From assembly GCF_024623455.1 (NCBI RefSeq), contig NZ_JANIPJ010000007.1, positions 124,001 to 188,000 on the forward strand: DNA of 64,000 nt, given 5' to 3'. The stretch comes from Paenibacillus soyae. GTDB lineage: Bacteria > Bacillota > Bacilli > Paenibacillales > Paenibacillaceae. Below the pieces are notes generated by a model. The model did no database searches. It was given only the letters and a program-made list of their open reading frames with translations, and was not told where the DNA came from. Shown here piece by piece: positions 7,630 through 17,237 of this stretch. A program made the translations under genes and the position numbers. Position 1 is the stretch's first letter. Each line of letters begins with the position of its first letter.

Positions 7630-8388
7630 ATGAGCCATACCGACATGAATTCCAAAGCCATCTTCTTCGACGTGGACGATACGTTGTACGATCACTTGAC
7701 TCCGTTCCGGCAAGCGGTGTGGAACTGGGTAGGCGAGCAGGATAAATTCCCGTTCGAGGAGGGCTATCAGCGGCTCAGGTATCATAGCGATATGCTGTCG
7801 CTGAAGATGGGCGGAGCCGGAACGATGGGGACGGGAGAGCAGGTGGAGTGGATGCGGCGCGAGCGGTTCAAGCTGACGTTAGCGGAATTCGGCATCCCGT
7901 TAACCGATGAAGAGGCCGGGCTCGTGCAATCGGCCTACCTGGACTGTCAATTCCGTATCGAGATGTTCCCCGGAGCGAGGGAGCTTCTAACGCGTCTCCA
8001 AGAGGAAGGGCATGTCGTCGGCCTTATTACTAACGGCGCCGGGGAGCATCAGCGCAAGAAGATCGAAGCGATGGACCTTCATCGGCTTCTGCCGGAGGAG
8101 AGGCTGTTTATATCCGGCGAGGCCGGCTGGGACAAGCCGGATCCCCGGTTGTTCCAGCTCGTGAACGAGAAGACGGGAACATCCCCCGAGGACTCCCTGT
8201 ATATCGGGGATTCCTGGCGCAATGATGTGGTCGGGGCGCTTGGCGCGGGATGGTCGGTCGTTTGGTTCAATCCTCGCGGGGCAGCTGCCGAGTCGGAGCA
8301 CCAGCCACATCATGTGGTAAGGGGCTATGATGAATTGTCGAGGCTGCTCATGCCCCCGGTTCCGATGCGAGAACAGGGCAGATCATAG
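7630..8388 (+). CDS. HAD-superfamily hydrolase
   Basis: This 252-residue cytosolic phosphatase-type enzyme shows all four HAD motifs. Motif I is DVDDTL with nucleophile Asp14 and Asp16, motif II is LITNGAG, motif III is the Lys of DKPDPRLF, and motif IV is YIGDSWRND. A helical cap lies between motifs I and II, as in subfamily IA (YjjG, phosphoglycolate phosphatase and similar). The substrate cannot be assigned. It starts at ATG after GAGGGAACG and stands alone between two terminators. Confidence 0.9.
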   Translation: MSHTDMNSKAIFFDVDDTLYDHLTPFRQAVWNWVGEQDKFPFEEGYQRLRYHSDMLSLKMGGAGTMGTGEQVEWMRRERFKLTLAEFGIPLTDEEAGLVQSAYLDCQFRIEMFPGARELLTRLQEEGHVVGLITNGAGEHQRKKIEAMDLHRLLPEERLFISGEAGWDKPDPRLFQLVNEKTGTSPEDSLYIGDSWRNDVVGALGAGWSVVWFNPRGAAAESEHQPHHVVRGYDELSRLLMPPVPMREQGRS

Positions 8389-8414
8389 GGGAACGCAACA
8401 ACGTCAGCATCTAG

Positions 8415-8460
8415 AGGCCAACAAAAAACACGCCTGACACGGCGTGTTTTTTGTTGGCCT
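8415..8460. terminator. Perfect bidirectional terminator
   Basis: AGGCCAACAAAAAACACGCC (8415-8434) is perfectly complementary to 8441-8460 around a six-base loop. An A6 tract in one arm and T6 in the other fall inside the stem. It serves the convergent HAD and MalT-like genes. Confidence 0.9.
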
Positions 8461-8475
8461 GCTAGCTGCAACGGA

Positions 8476-11079
8476 TTACGTGGCCGAGATAAGGCCTAGC
8501 TTCTGAGCGGCGAGCAAAGCCTGTGTCCGCGAGGAGACGCCGAGCTTGCCGTACAGATTGGACAAATACACTTTGACCGTTCCCTCCGACAGATTAAGCT
8601 CCTCCGCGATTTGTTTGTTGCTCGCGCCTAACTGCAGCATGCGAACCAGCTCCTGCTCGACACGGGTTAGAGGCTCGGCGAGCTGGGCAGCCGGCGACTT
8701 GCGCGGTTTCTTCGGCGCGGGGAACGCGCCGAGCAGCTTATCCAGGTACGCCTCCGCAATCGTTTTCTGCCCGCCGCCCGAACCGCCGGATTGGCGGAAC
8801 CGCTCGAGCATTTCCTTCATGGGAGCTCCCTCATCCACGAATGTGCGGACATAATCGTTCGCCTCGCCGATCGCCAGCGCTTCATGCAGGAGCGGGAACG
8901 CTTCGTCCAAGTGTCCCAATTGGTACAGGAACATCGCCTGCAGCATGCTGTTTTCCGCTAGACTGGACAGGAGACCCTCCCGTTCGGTTTGGGGGCGGAG
9001 GCGTTCGAGAATCCGAATCGCGTCATGCTCCTTGCGAAGCTTGCCGAGGAGCCGGACATAAGCCAAGTACCGGTATTCCTTGTTGAACGTAGGCTTGTCC
9101 GCCGCGCTCAGTCCAAGCTCCTCCGCGGCCTGCTTGGCCAAGCTCAGCTTCCCGCCCTGCAGGCGAAGCTTGAGCTGGAACGCCAGCAGCCCCTCGCGCC
9201 AGACGCTCATAGGCTCGGCATTCGCGATTTCCCAGGCTTCCTCGAGCGCTTGCTCGGCAAGCTGGGGTTTGCCAAGAGCGAGATGCACGCGGGCTTCCGC
9301 CAAGCGGTGGGGGATGAGCAGCCCCGGCAGTCCGCGCTTGAACACCGCGCTTTCGATGCCGCGAAGCAGCTTCCTGCAGTCGTCGAGCCGGTTCCATTCG
9401 TAATAGCCTTCGGCCAGCGACAGCTTCACGTATAAGTTGATCAGCGCTTCTTCCCAGCCATGAGAATCGAGAACGCTGGTGAAGAGCATGGCCATTCTCT
9501 CGGTTTCCTTGGAAAGTACGCCGTTCATCCCCATGGCCGTCCTCCGAACATGAGGCTCGCTAATATTATAGTTAAACGTATAGAAGGCGGAGTTCTCCGG
9601 GGCCAGACGGTGGAGAATGCCTTCCGAGAAAGCGAACCATCCCTCGACGTTGCCGGAAGCGAAAACAAGATTGGAGCGAACAAACAGGATGCCGCTTTGC
9701 AGCTCGCTGCATCGCGTCTCGGCCGTCTTGTCCCGTTCCATGTCCGAATGGATGCGCTCCAGCTTCTTCAGCATCGCTTCGGCGCGATCAAGCCGGCCGG
9801 TAAGCACGAGCACGAACGCATGGAACAAGAGCAGCTCGGGCGCGACCTCGCGGCAATCGGGGAAGCTGTCGAACCACCGGAGCAAGGAAGAAATTTCGCC
9901 GTTCTTCATCGATTCGGGAATTTGGAGCTGCAGCAGGCGCTCCAGCTGCGCGTATTCCTCGGCCGATATGGCATGCTCGATCGCTTCCGTGACGAACCCG
10001 CGGGAAGCCATGGCCTCGCTAGCCCTCGCGTGCATTGCTTTCCATTGCTGCAAGCTGCTTTTCTTTAGCCGGTCCGATATATATTCGGCGAACAACGGAT
10101 GGTAACGGAACCAGCCGTTCTGATCGTCGATAGCAACCAGGAACAGATTGGAACGATGCAGCGATTCCAGGAGCAGGGCGCTGCCTTCGTTCTGCGTTAA
10201 GGCGTCGCACAGCTCCGCGTCCATTCGCGCCAGAACGGCCGTGGCCAGCAGAAATTCCCGCAGCTCTCCCGGGAGCTGCTCGACCACTTCGTGGAACAAA
10301 TAATCGGCGATTGCGCGATGGTCTCCCTTGAAGCTGGCGATCAGATCGTCGAACGCGCTCCCCGAACGGAGGGAAGCCGCCGCGAGCTGCAGGCCGGTAA
10401 TCCAGCCCTCCGTTCGATGCTGCAAGCGGGCGATTTGTTCGTTCGAGAGCTTCAGGGAAGTCAGCTCCCTTATGTAGCAAGACGTTTCCTCCAGCGTGAA
10501 CGAAAGCTCGTACGCGAAAGAGTCCGACGGGAGCTGGGGCCCCGTACGTTTCCGGGCCGAGAACGGAAGCGCCATTCGGCTGGCAAGCACAAGATGAAGC
10601 TGCTCCGGCATGTAATCGACGAAGTAGGCGACATGCTCGTGAATACGCTCGTTCGCGATATGATGGAAGTCGTCGAAGATCAGGGCCGCATGCCGCTTCA
10701 AACCGGCGAGCTCGTTCAGCAGCGCGTCCAGAAACGTAAGGATGGAGATCGTGGGCATCGCGCCGGATAGCTGCGCGATGCGTTCCTCCGCTTCGGCGTC
10801 CAGAAGCTTGCCGGCCGCGCGGGCCGCGTATCGCCAGAAGCGAATTTCGTCGTTGTCCATCGCATCGATCGCGAACCATCCGCAAGGATGGCCCGCCTGC
10901 TGGGCCCACATGGCGAGCGATACGGTTTTGCCATAGCCGGCCGGAGCGCATAGAGGCGTCACGCGGTTGTGCAGGGAGGACTCCAAAGCCCGGTGCAAGC
11001 GCGGCCGGTCGATGAGCCCGGATGGGAGGAGCGGTATCGTTATTTTCGCATTCGAGATAATGGGAGCGGTCAGCGTCAT
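8476..11079 (-). CDS. LuxR-family large ATP-binding regulator (MalT-like)
   Basis: This 867-residue protein has the STAND/LAL layout. A nucleotide-binding domain carries Walker A APAGYGKT (residues 45-52) and a Walker B-like AALIFDDFH (131-139). A long helical repeat region resembling TPRs spans about 350-770, and a LuxR-type helix-turn-helix lies at about 803-867 (GASNKQIAEELNLSEGTVKVYLSNLYGKLG). Such proteins bind a small inducer and ATP, oligomerise and activate transcription. The inducer here is unknown, and no co-directed target gene lies beside it. The start follows GGGGGATG eight bases upstream. Confidence 0.9.
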   Translation of the reverse strand: MTLTAPIISNAKITIPLLPSGLIDRPRLHRALESSLHNRVTPLCAPAGYGKTVSLAMWAQQAGHPCGWFAIDAMDNDEIRFWRYAARAAGKLLDAEAEERIAQLSGAMPTISILTFLDALLNELAGLKRHAALIFDDFHHIANERIHEHVAYFVDYMPEQLHLVLASRMALPFSARKRTGPQLPSDSFAYELSFTLEETSCYIRELTSLKLSNEQIARLQHRTEGWITGLQLAAASLRSGSAFDDLIASFKGDHRAIADYLFHEVVEQLPGELREFLLATAVLARMDAELCDALTQNEGSALLLESLHRSNLFLVAIDDQNGWFRYHPLFAEYISDRLKKSSLQQWKAMHARASEAMASRGFVTEAIEHAISAEEYAQLERLLQLQIPESMKNGEISSLLRWFDSFPDCREVAPELLLFHAFVLVLTGRLDRAEAMLKKLERIHSDMERDKTAETRCSELQSGILFVRSNLVFASGNVEGWFAFSEGILHRLAPENSAFYTFNYNISEPHVRRTAMGMNGVLSKETERMAMLFTSVLDSHGWEEALINLYVKLSLAEGYYEWNRLDDCRKLLRGIESAVFKRGLPGLLIPHRLAEARVHLALGKPQLAEQALEEAWEIANAEPMSVWREGLLAFQLKLRLQGGKLSLAKQAAEELGLSAADKPTFNKEYRYLAYVRLLGKLRKEHDAIRILERLRPQTEREGLLSSLAENSMLQAMFLYQLGHLDEAFPLLHEALAIGEANDYVRTFVDEGAPMKEMLERFRQSGGSGGGQKTIAEAYLDKLLGAFPAPKKPRKSPAAQLAEPLTRVEQELVRMLQLGASNKQIAEELNLSEGTVKVYLSNLYGKLGVSSRTQALLAAQKLGLISAT

Positions 11080-11187
11080 TCGCGCATCCCCCTTCGACTT
11101 AATGAGACATACGTTGTCTACTATTGTCTATTATACGGGAATAGAGTCGAATATTCAGCAAGATCCAAGGATTGCCGCTCCTTCCAT

Positions 11188-11214
11188 AAAAAAAAGATGA
11201 CGCGGCGCGTCATC
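11188..11214 (-). terminator. Intrinsic terminator overlapping the WYL gene stop
   Basis: GATGACGC/GCGTCATC form an eight-base stem with a three-base loop and eight T follow on the minus strand. The TGA stop codon of the WYL gene (11210-11212) lies inside the stem. Confidence 0.85.
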
Positions 11215-12127
11215 TCTTCGAATAAACAGCGAGCATGCTCGTCAGCTTGGCAGTCAAATGCTCGCGGAGCGCGGGAGGCTCCAAGACTTCGGCATCCTCG
11301 CCGAGACTAAGAATGATGGCGGGAAGCCAATTCGTGAGCGACCGTTCATCGACTTCGAATCGAAGCGTCGCCCTTCCGTCCTCATGGAATTGCTTCTCGG
11401 CAATGTGCAGCTGATCCAGCGCGCGGGCCAAGGAGGAGGCGGAGATGCGAAGCACAACCGTTATGGTCTTCCTATCCGGCATGGCCTCGGGGCGCGGAAG
11501 CTCCTCGCGCGTCTTGTGATTCGCGGTGAAATGAAGTCCCAGCGCCTTCAGGTCGGTCATGCGGGAAAGCCGAAACTCGCGATAATCCTCCCTCTCGCGG
11601 CAATAGCCGAACAGGTACCAGGCGTCGTATCTGTACAGCAGCTGAACGGGCTCTACCTCGCGTTCCAATCGTTCGTTCTTGGCGTTGACGTATAGAAAGC
11701 GAATCACTTTACGTTCGTTGATCGCATCCCGCAGCAGCTGTAGCGACTTGCGGTAGAACGGCCGGCTTCCGATATCCATGTTCAGGGAAGAGCTTTTCTG
11801 GCCGCCTTGGATCGTCTGCAGCCTGCGGATCGTCTCCGATGCGCGTTCGTCTTGGAAGACGGACGACATCGATTGCAGCAGCGTGACAAGGGAGCCGACA
11901 TCGTAGCTTCCGAGCAGGCTCCTGTCCATTTTATATTCTTCCATAATGCCGTACCCGCCGTTCGCCCCCTGATAGGAAACGACGGGAATGCCGGCCGCGC
12001 AGATCGTCTCGATGTCCCGATAGATCGTGCGCTGGGATACGCCGTATTTGTCCGCAAGCTCGGAAGCGGATAAGATTTCGTTGTTCAGCAGCATGTAAAC
12101 CATGGATATGAGACGTTCAAGCTTCAC
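11210..12127 (-). CDS. YafY-type transcription regulator (HTH + WYL domain)
   Basis: The 305-residue protein has an N-terminal DeoR-like winged helix-turn-helix (residues about 1-60, ASELADKYGVSQRTIYRDIETI) and a WYL ligand-sensing domain from about 135. The family signature is visible as PVQLLYRYDAWYLFGYCRER. WYL regulators respond to nucleic-acid or small-molecule ligands and often sit beside DNA-processing or defence genes. It starts at GTG six bases after the kinase stop, with CAGGTG as ribosome binding site. It is the last gene of the SNF2/kinase/WYL run, and its terminator overlaps its own stop codon. Confidence 0.9.
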   Translation of the reverse strand: MKLERLISMVYMLLNNEILSASELADKYGVSQRTIYRDIETICAAGIPVVSYQGANGGYGIMEEYKMDRSLLGSYDVGSLVTLLQSMSSVFQDERASETIRRLQTIQGGQKSSSLNMDIGSRPFYRKSLQLLRDAINERKVIRFLYVNAKNERLEREVEPVQLLYRYDAWYLFGYCREREDYREFRLSRMTDLKALGLHFTANHKTREELPRPEAMPDRKTITVVLRISASSLARALDQLHIAEKQFHEDGRATLRFEVDERSLTNWLPAIILSLGEDAEVLEPPALREHLTAKLTSMLAVYSKR

Positions 12128-12133
12128 GGAATG

Positions 12134-13696
12134 CTACACCTGCTCCCGCTGGAAGGCGGAGATGGCTTCGTATTCGTCCTCCAGCAGCCGCGGCAGGCGA
12201 ATGAAAATACGCAGCAGCTTGCGGTAGGCTTCCGTTGCCTCCCGGTTCGGCCGATGGGCGTGAATGCCGCCAACCATCTTCTTCACTTCGCTCAAGGAGG
12301 AGATTTCGCCTTGGCCATACATGCCGAGCACGACGGCGCCGAGACAGGAGCTCTCGAAGCTCTCCGGCACGGTCACCTCCTGATCGAAGACGTCGGCGAG
12401 CATCTGGCGCCACAGCTCGGATCGGGCGAAGCCGCCGGTTGCCTGCACGCTGGCCGGCTTCCCGATCAGCTCCTGCAGGGCGAGCATGACGGTATACAGA
12501 TTCATGATGACGCCTTCGAGCACGGCCCGGATCATATGCTCTTTCTTATGATGCATGCCGAGGCCGAAGAACGAGCCGCGGGCGTCCGCATTCCAGAGCG
12601 GGGCGCGTTCGCCGGCCAGATAAGGATGGAAGAGCAGCCCCCTCGAGCCTGGAGGAACGAGCGCGGCGATATCGGTGAGCACCTCGTAAGGGTCCTTGCC
12701 TAGCCGTTTGGCTGTCTCCACCTCCGAGCTCGCAAGCTCGTCCCGCACCCAGCGGAAGATCATGCCGCCGTTATTGACGGGGCCGCCGATGACATAATGG
12801 TTCTCGGTAAGGACGTAGCAGAAGATACGCCCCTTCGGATCGGTCGCCGGCTTGTCCGTGACGGTGCGGATGGCGCCGCTCGTTCCGATCGTTACCGCGA
12901 CGACGCCAGGATCGATCGCGTTCACGCCGAGGTTGGACAACACGCCGTCGTTCGCGCCCACGATAAACAATACATCCTCCGGCAACCCCGTAGAGGCGGC
13001 GAATTCCGGCTTCATGCCGCGAATGCCGTGTGTTGTACGGACGAGCGTCGAGAGCTGTCCGGGCGTGACGCCGGCAAGCGCTAGCGCCTCTTCGTCCCAG
13101 TCGAGACGCTCCAGGTTCAGCAGGCCGGTCGCGGAGGCGATGGAGTGATCGACGATAAATTCGCCGAAGAGACGGTGGAACACGTATTCCTTGATCGAGA
13201 TGAACTTATGCTCCGGCTGGAACAGCTCGGGCCGCTCCTTCCCAAGCCATACGAGCTTGACGAGCGGGGACATCGGATGGATCGGCGTGCCCGTGCGTCT
13301 GTAGATGTCGTGACCGTTATGATTATTTTTAATATCCGCGGCGTACGGGGCGCTTCGATTGTCTGCCCACGTGATGGACGGAGTAAGAGGCCGTCCGCCG
13401 CCGTCCACGACGATCAGGCTGTGCATGGCCGCGCTGAACGCCGCGAACGCCACCTCCTCGCCGGATACGCCGGCTCCCTCCAGGCAGCCTCTGATCGCGA
13501 CGAGAACCGATTGGAAAATATGCTCCGGATCCTGCTCCGCCGAATCGGGAACGGGCGTAAGCAGCGGATATTCAACGCCATGGCGGCTTAAGGCCCGGCC
13601 TTGCAGATCGAACAGTACGGCTTTCGTGCTGGTTGTTCCGATGTCGACGCCGATGCGGTAAGGTTTCAAGGTTTTGACCTCCATCTGTTTTTCCAT
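12134..13696 (-). CDS. FGGY-family carbohydrate kinase, gluconokinase type
   Basis: The 520-residue kinase has the FGGY two-domain actin-like fold. The phosphate-binding start is GVDIGTTSTKAVLFD, the substrate loop contains ITWADNRSAPYA, the second phosphate loop is TIGTSGAIR, and the ATP-site signature is ATGGFARSELWRQML. The overall sequence is closest to gluconate kinases of the GntK/xylulokinase group, so phosphorylation of gluconate or a pentulose is likely. No gnt permease or dehydrogenase is adjacent. The start is uncertain: a TTG at 13705, ATG at 13696 or ATG at 13684 all lack a good ribosome binding site. Only 12 bases separate it from the SNF2 stop, so coupled translation is likely. 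Confidence 0.88.
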   Translation of the reverse strand: MEKQMEVKTLKPYRIGVDIGTTSTKAVLFDLQGRALSRHGVEYPLLTPVPDSAEQDPEHIFQSVLVAIRGCLEGAGVSGEEVAFAAFSAAMHSLIVVDGGGRPLTPSITWADNRSAPYAADIKNNHNGHDIYRRTGTPIHPMSPLVKLVWLGKERPELFQPEHKFISIKEYVFHRLFGEFIVDHSIASATGLLNLERLDWDEEALALAGVTPGQLSTLVRTTHGIRGMKPEFAASTGLPEDVLFIVGANDGVLSNLGVNAIDPGVVAVTIGTSGAIRTVTDKPATDPKGRIFCYVLTENHYVIGGPVNNGGMIFRWVRDELASSEVETAKRLGKDPYEVLTDIAALVPPGSRGLLFHPYLAGERAPLWNADARGSFFGLGMHHKKEHMIRAVLEGVIMNLYTVMLALQELIGKPASVQATGGFARSELWRQMLADVFDQEVTVPESFESSCLGAVVLGMYGQGEISSLSEVKKMVGGIHAHRPNREATEAYRKLLRIFIRLPRLLEDEYEAISAFQREQV

Positions 13697-13708
13697 ATTA
13701 TACAACGC

Positions 13709-16700
13709 CTAGAGCGTCTCAAGCGAAAGGATTTCCCGGATATCGTTCTCCGTGAGGGAGGAAATCGCTTCGCTGCCGGGCTCGATCACATCGTCGATGA
13801 GACTTTTTTTACGCTGCTGCAGCTCGTACATTTTGTCCTCGACCGTTCCTTCGGCCACTAGCCGAATAATTTGCACGACATTCTTCTGGCCGATCCGGTG
13901 GGCGCGGTCCGCAGCTTGCTGCTCGACGGCGGGATTCCACCACAGATCGTACAGGATGACAGTATCCGCGCCTGTCAGATTAAGACCGGTGCCTCCCGCT
14001 TTCAGCGAAAGCAGGAACAAGTCCCGCTCGCCCGCGTTGAAGCGGCCGCACAGCTCGACCCGCTCGGCCGGAGGCGTGCTGCCGTCCAGATAGAAGAAGG
14101 TCATGCCGCGATAGGCAAGCTCCCGCTTGATAAGCTCCAGCATCTCGGTGAATTGAGAGAAAATAAGGGCCCGCTTGCCCGAACTTCTGCATTCCTCCAC
14201 CAGCTCCAGCAGCTGCTCGAATTTCGCGGAGCTGCCCTGGTAGCCTTCAACGAACAGCGAGGGGTGGCAGCACAACTGGCGCAGCCTCGTGATGCCCGCC
14301 AAAATGCGAATCCGGGCACGCCCGAAGTCGTCGCTGTCCAGATGCTTCAAGGAATCCTGGCGCAGCTTCGCGAGGTAGGCCGCGTAAAGCTTCTTCTGCT
14401 CCGGCAGCAGCTCCGAGGCATGCGTCGTTTCGATCTTCTCGGGCAGCTCCTTCAGCACGTCCGACTTCAGCCGGCGCAGCAGGAAGGGACGGCACCGCTT
14501 CGCCACGGATTCCCGCGTCAGATCGCCGAACTCCTTCTTGCCCGGCAGCAGCTCGGGGAACACGGCGCGGAAGATCGACCACAGCTCCTCGAGCCTGTTC
14601 TCGATCGGCGTGCCGGTCAAAGCGAACTTATAATCCGCCCGCAGCTGCCTCACCGCGCCGGCGGTTTGGGTCGTATCGTTTTTGAACGCCTGCGCCTCGT
14701 CGAGGATAAGCGTATGGAACTTCCTCTCTGCATAGTGCTCGCGGTCCCGCCGCAGGAGCGGGTAGGAGGTGATGAGGACATCCGCGCTCTCCTCGCCGGC
14801 TCCCACCGCCAGTACGCGCTCGCGCTTGCTTCCGTCCGCGATCATAACGGTCAGCTCGGGCGCGAACCGCGCCAGCTCGTTGCGCCAGTTGTACACGAGA
14901 GAGGCCGGCGCGACGATGAGCGCGGGCTGGCCGCTCTCCCGGATCGCGTCCTTCGCCGACACAAGATAAGCGATGCTTTGCACCGTTTTGCCGAGACCCA
15001 TCTCGTCCGCGAGAATGCCGCCGAACCGGTATTGCGCGAGCGTCTTCATCCATTGGTAGCCGTACTTCTGGTAATCGCGCAGAACGGGCGCGAGCCGTTC
15101 CGGCACCGGGAATTCCAGCTGATCGGGATGTCGCAGGTTGTCGAGCAGCTCGCGGAGCGACCTTCCCAGCTTGACGGCTCCGTTCTCAAGCGGTTCGTCC
15201 AGCAAGGCGAACGCGCGGCCGATCGGGACGGGGATGGAGAAGCTGTCGTCGAACAGCAGCGGCTGATGAAGGCCGACGCCGTTCATGACCCGGAGCAGGG
15301 CCTGGAACCCCTCGGTATCCAGAGGCAGCAGGGCGCCGCTCGCCAGCTTGTAATATTGGCGCTTCTCCTCCACGGAGCGGACGATCGCCTTGATCTCCTT
15401 CTCCGTGATGCCGTCCATCTTGAACTGGAAATGGAGCCAGTCCGTACGCTCTTCCCAGGCGATATGAAGCTTCAGAGGAGGCACATCGGATGCGACCCGC
15501 AATTTGACCGCGGACGTCGCGTAGATCGTCAAATGCCTCTCGAGAAGCGGCACGACATGGTGGAGAAAATGAAACTCGGCGTCGTCTCCTTCCATGATGT
15601 AGCCGCCTTCCGTCCGTCCGAACTGCTCGTCTTCCATCAGCGCCAGGATGTCCTGCTCCTTCTCTGGCTCGCGCATCAGGATCCGGTCGGCGCCGCGGGG
15701 CTTGTCCGACGGGTCCAGCGGATTGATCACGATGTCGCCGTATTGGAATTCGAGCCCCGCCAGCAGCCGGCCGCGAAGCCGGTCCAAATACATGCGGGCC
15801 TGAAGCGGCTTATAGACGATCCGGTTCGCGATCGCTTCGGATACTTGCACCTGCCCAAGCTTCGCGAGTCCGGGAATGGCCCGTTCCATCAGCAATTCGA
15901 TCTGCTCCGGCGCGATGGCGATTCGTTCGGCGTCCTCCGAATCGCGCGTAGAGGAGGTCAGGAGACCCTTCATCTGCCCGAGCCGCTCCAGCTCGTCCAT
16001 ATCCATCGGATAGAAACGGCCGTCCAAGAACGTCATTCCGTATCCGTCGAGCACGACGACGCGGCTCATGCCGTCGGCCGTCAGCACGTAGCCTTCATCC
16101 TCCGCGTCCCGGTCCAGGGCAAAACGGAGCGGAAGCTTCTCCCCGGCATCGGCTAATCGGACACCCGTATACGTGGCGGAAGGCTGCGCATGCTTACGGT
16201 AAATCCCTTCATAGAGCTCGATCTTCGCCTGGCGCACGCCGGTCAATGCGCGTAGCAGCTCCTCCGACAGGTAAGGGACGATCAGCAGAATGCGGTCGTT
16301 CGGCGAAGCCGACGTCGGAAGATAGCCGCTGCGGTACAAGGCGTGCTTGTTCTGCTCTTCCTCCCGGATGAGCTGCGCCAGCAATTGCAGGACGCGGTCA
16401 TCCTCCGGAGTGAACGTATGGCGCTTCGGATCGTAGGCGAACAGCTTCGTGAACGAGTGACTGGTTCCTCGCGCGATCGAATCCACAAAGCCGCGAATGT
16501 TCTGCACGACGTACAGGCGGTCGGGCCCTGCCTTGAGCTCGATGCCGAACCGGTGCCTGCCGTTCCCGATCGGCAGCAGCTGAACCGCGAATTCGACGGA
16601 GAGCCGCTCTCTGCCGTCCCGCAGCATTCGGGCTCCGGAGCGTGTGCCGGACGGTTGCTCGCGGAACAGCCGGAGCAAGCCTTCCGCTACCTTGTGATCG

Positions 16701-17059
16701 GATTCGCTGCTCAGATATACTTTGCCCCGCGCGTCGTTCCTGACAGCGGACGCAGTCGATTCGCCGCCATTCTCCATGCTCCAGATCAGAGCCGCTGCGG
16801 CATGCTTGCAATAATGATCGTCGGCGTAGAAGGCGAGGCACGTACATTCCGCGACGATGCTGCCTCCCCGGTCGAACCGGGCGATGACCTGGTAGCTTCG
16901 TCCGCCGCTCTCAACGGCCATCCGGAACATCCCATTCGACAGATCGCCATCCTTATCGATTAACGACACCTTGCCGTCCCGCGCAAGCTGAGCGCCTCGG
17001 TCGTAATGGTCCGGGCCGCATAACTGCTCGATTTTGCTTATCATCAATTGAACGTTCAT
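13709..17059 (-). CDS. SWIM zinc-finger SNF2-family helicase
   Basis: This is a 1116-residue DNA-dependent ATPase. A SWIM zinc finger is at residues 72-86 (Cys72, Cys74, Cys84, His86 in ECTCLAFYADDHYCKH). The central part is a bacterial SNF2-associated region. The Swi2/Snf2 motor begins near 660, with motif I DEMGLGKT near 683, DEAQ near 787, the ALTGTPIENRLEELW motif III and, in the C-terminal lobe, LIFSQFTEML and RAHRIGQ. Such bacterial RapA/HepA-like proteins remodel nucleoprotein or recycle RNA polymerase; the exact role is unknown. The ATG at 17059 follows GAGAGGAG. Confidence 0.93.
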   Translation of the reverse strand: MNVQLMISKIEQLCGPDHYDRGAQLARDGKVSLIDKDGDLSNGMFRMAVESGGRSYQVIARFDRGGSIVAECTCLAFYADDHYCKHAAAALIWSMENGGESTASAVRNDARGKVYLSSESDHKVAEGLLRLFREQPSGTRSGARMLRDGRERLSVEFAVQLLPIGNGRHRFGIELKAGPDRLYVVQNIRGFVDSIARGTSHSFTKLFAYDPKRHTFTPEDDRVLQLLAQLIREEEQNKHALYRSGYLPTSASPNDRILLIVPYLSEELLRALTGVRQAKIELYEGIYRKHAQPSATYTGVRLADAGEKLPLRFALDRDAEDEGYVLTADGMSRVVVLDGYGMTFLDGRFYPMDMDELERLGQMKGLLTSSTRDSEDAERIAIAPEQIELLMERAIPGLAKLGQVQVSEAIANRIVYKPLQARMYLDRLRGRLLAGLEFQYGDIVINPLDPSDKPRGADRILMREPEKEQDILALMEDEQFGRTEGGYIMEGDDAEFHFLHHVVPLLERHLTIYATSAVKLRVASDVPPLKLHIAWEERTDWLHFQFKMDGITEKEIKAIVRSVEEKRQYYKLASGALLPLDTEGFQALLRVMNGVGLHQPLLFDDSFSIPVPIGRAFALLDEPLENGAVKLGRSLRELLDNLRHPDQLEFPVPERLAPVLRDYQKYGYQWMKTLAQYRFGGILADEMGLGKTVQSIAYLVSAKDAIRESGQPALIVAPASLVYNWRNELARFAPELTVMIADGSKRERVLAVGAGEESADVLITSYPLLRRDREHYAERKFHTLILDEAQAFKNDTTQTAGAVRQLRADYKFALTGTPIENRLEELWSIFRAVFPELLPGKKEFGDLTRESVAKRCRPFLLRRLKSDVLKELPEKIETTHASELLPEQKKLYAAYLAKLRQDSLKHLDSDDFGRARIRILAGITRLRQLCCHPSLFVEGYQGSSAKFEQLLELVEECRSSGKRALIFSQFTEMLELIKRELAYRGMTFFYLDGSTPPAERVELCGRFNAGERDLFLLSLKAGGTGLNLTGADTVILYDLWWNPAVEQQAADRAHRIGQKNVVQIIRLVAEGTVEDKMYELQQRKKSLIDDVIEPGSEAISSLTENDIREILSLETL

Positions 17060-17237
17060 CGGTACTCCTCTCTTGCGGAGCAAATCATTACCTTATAATA
17101 GAATGGAAAATGTTTGAAATGCTTCCTGTGCCGAAGTAAAATACAATCAGCTTTCATTATAAAACATTTTTAAAAACTTTTTCGAATCGCGATAGATTTG
17201 GCCGGCTGCCGGCATCAATGGATTAGGGGGGATGAAC

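Noticed and set aside
13871-16156. A 761-codon plus-strand frame opposite the SNF2 helicase
   Set aside because: It is an antisense artefact of high GC at third codon positions; it has no start signal or domain, while the minus frame has all helicase motifs.
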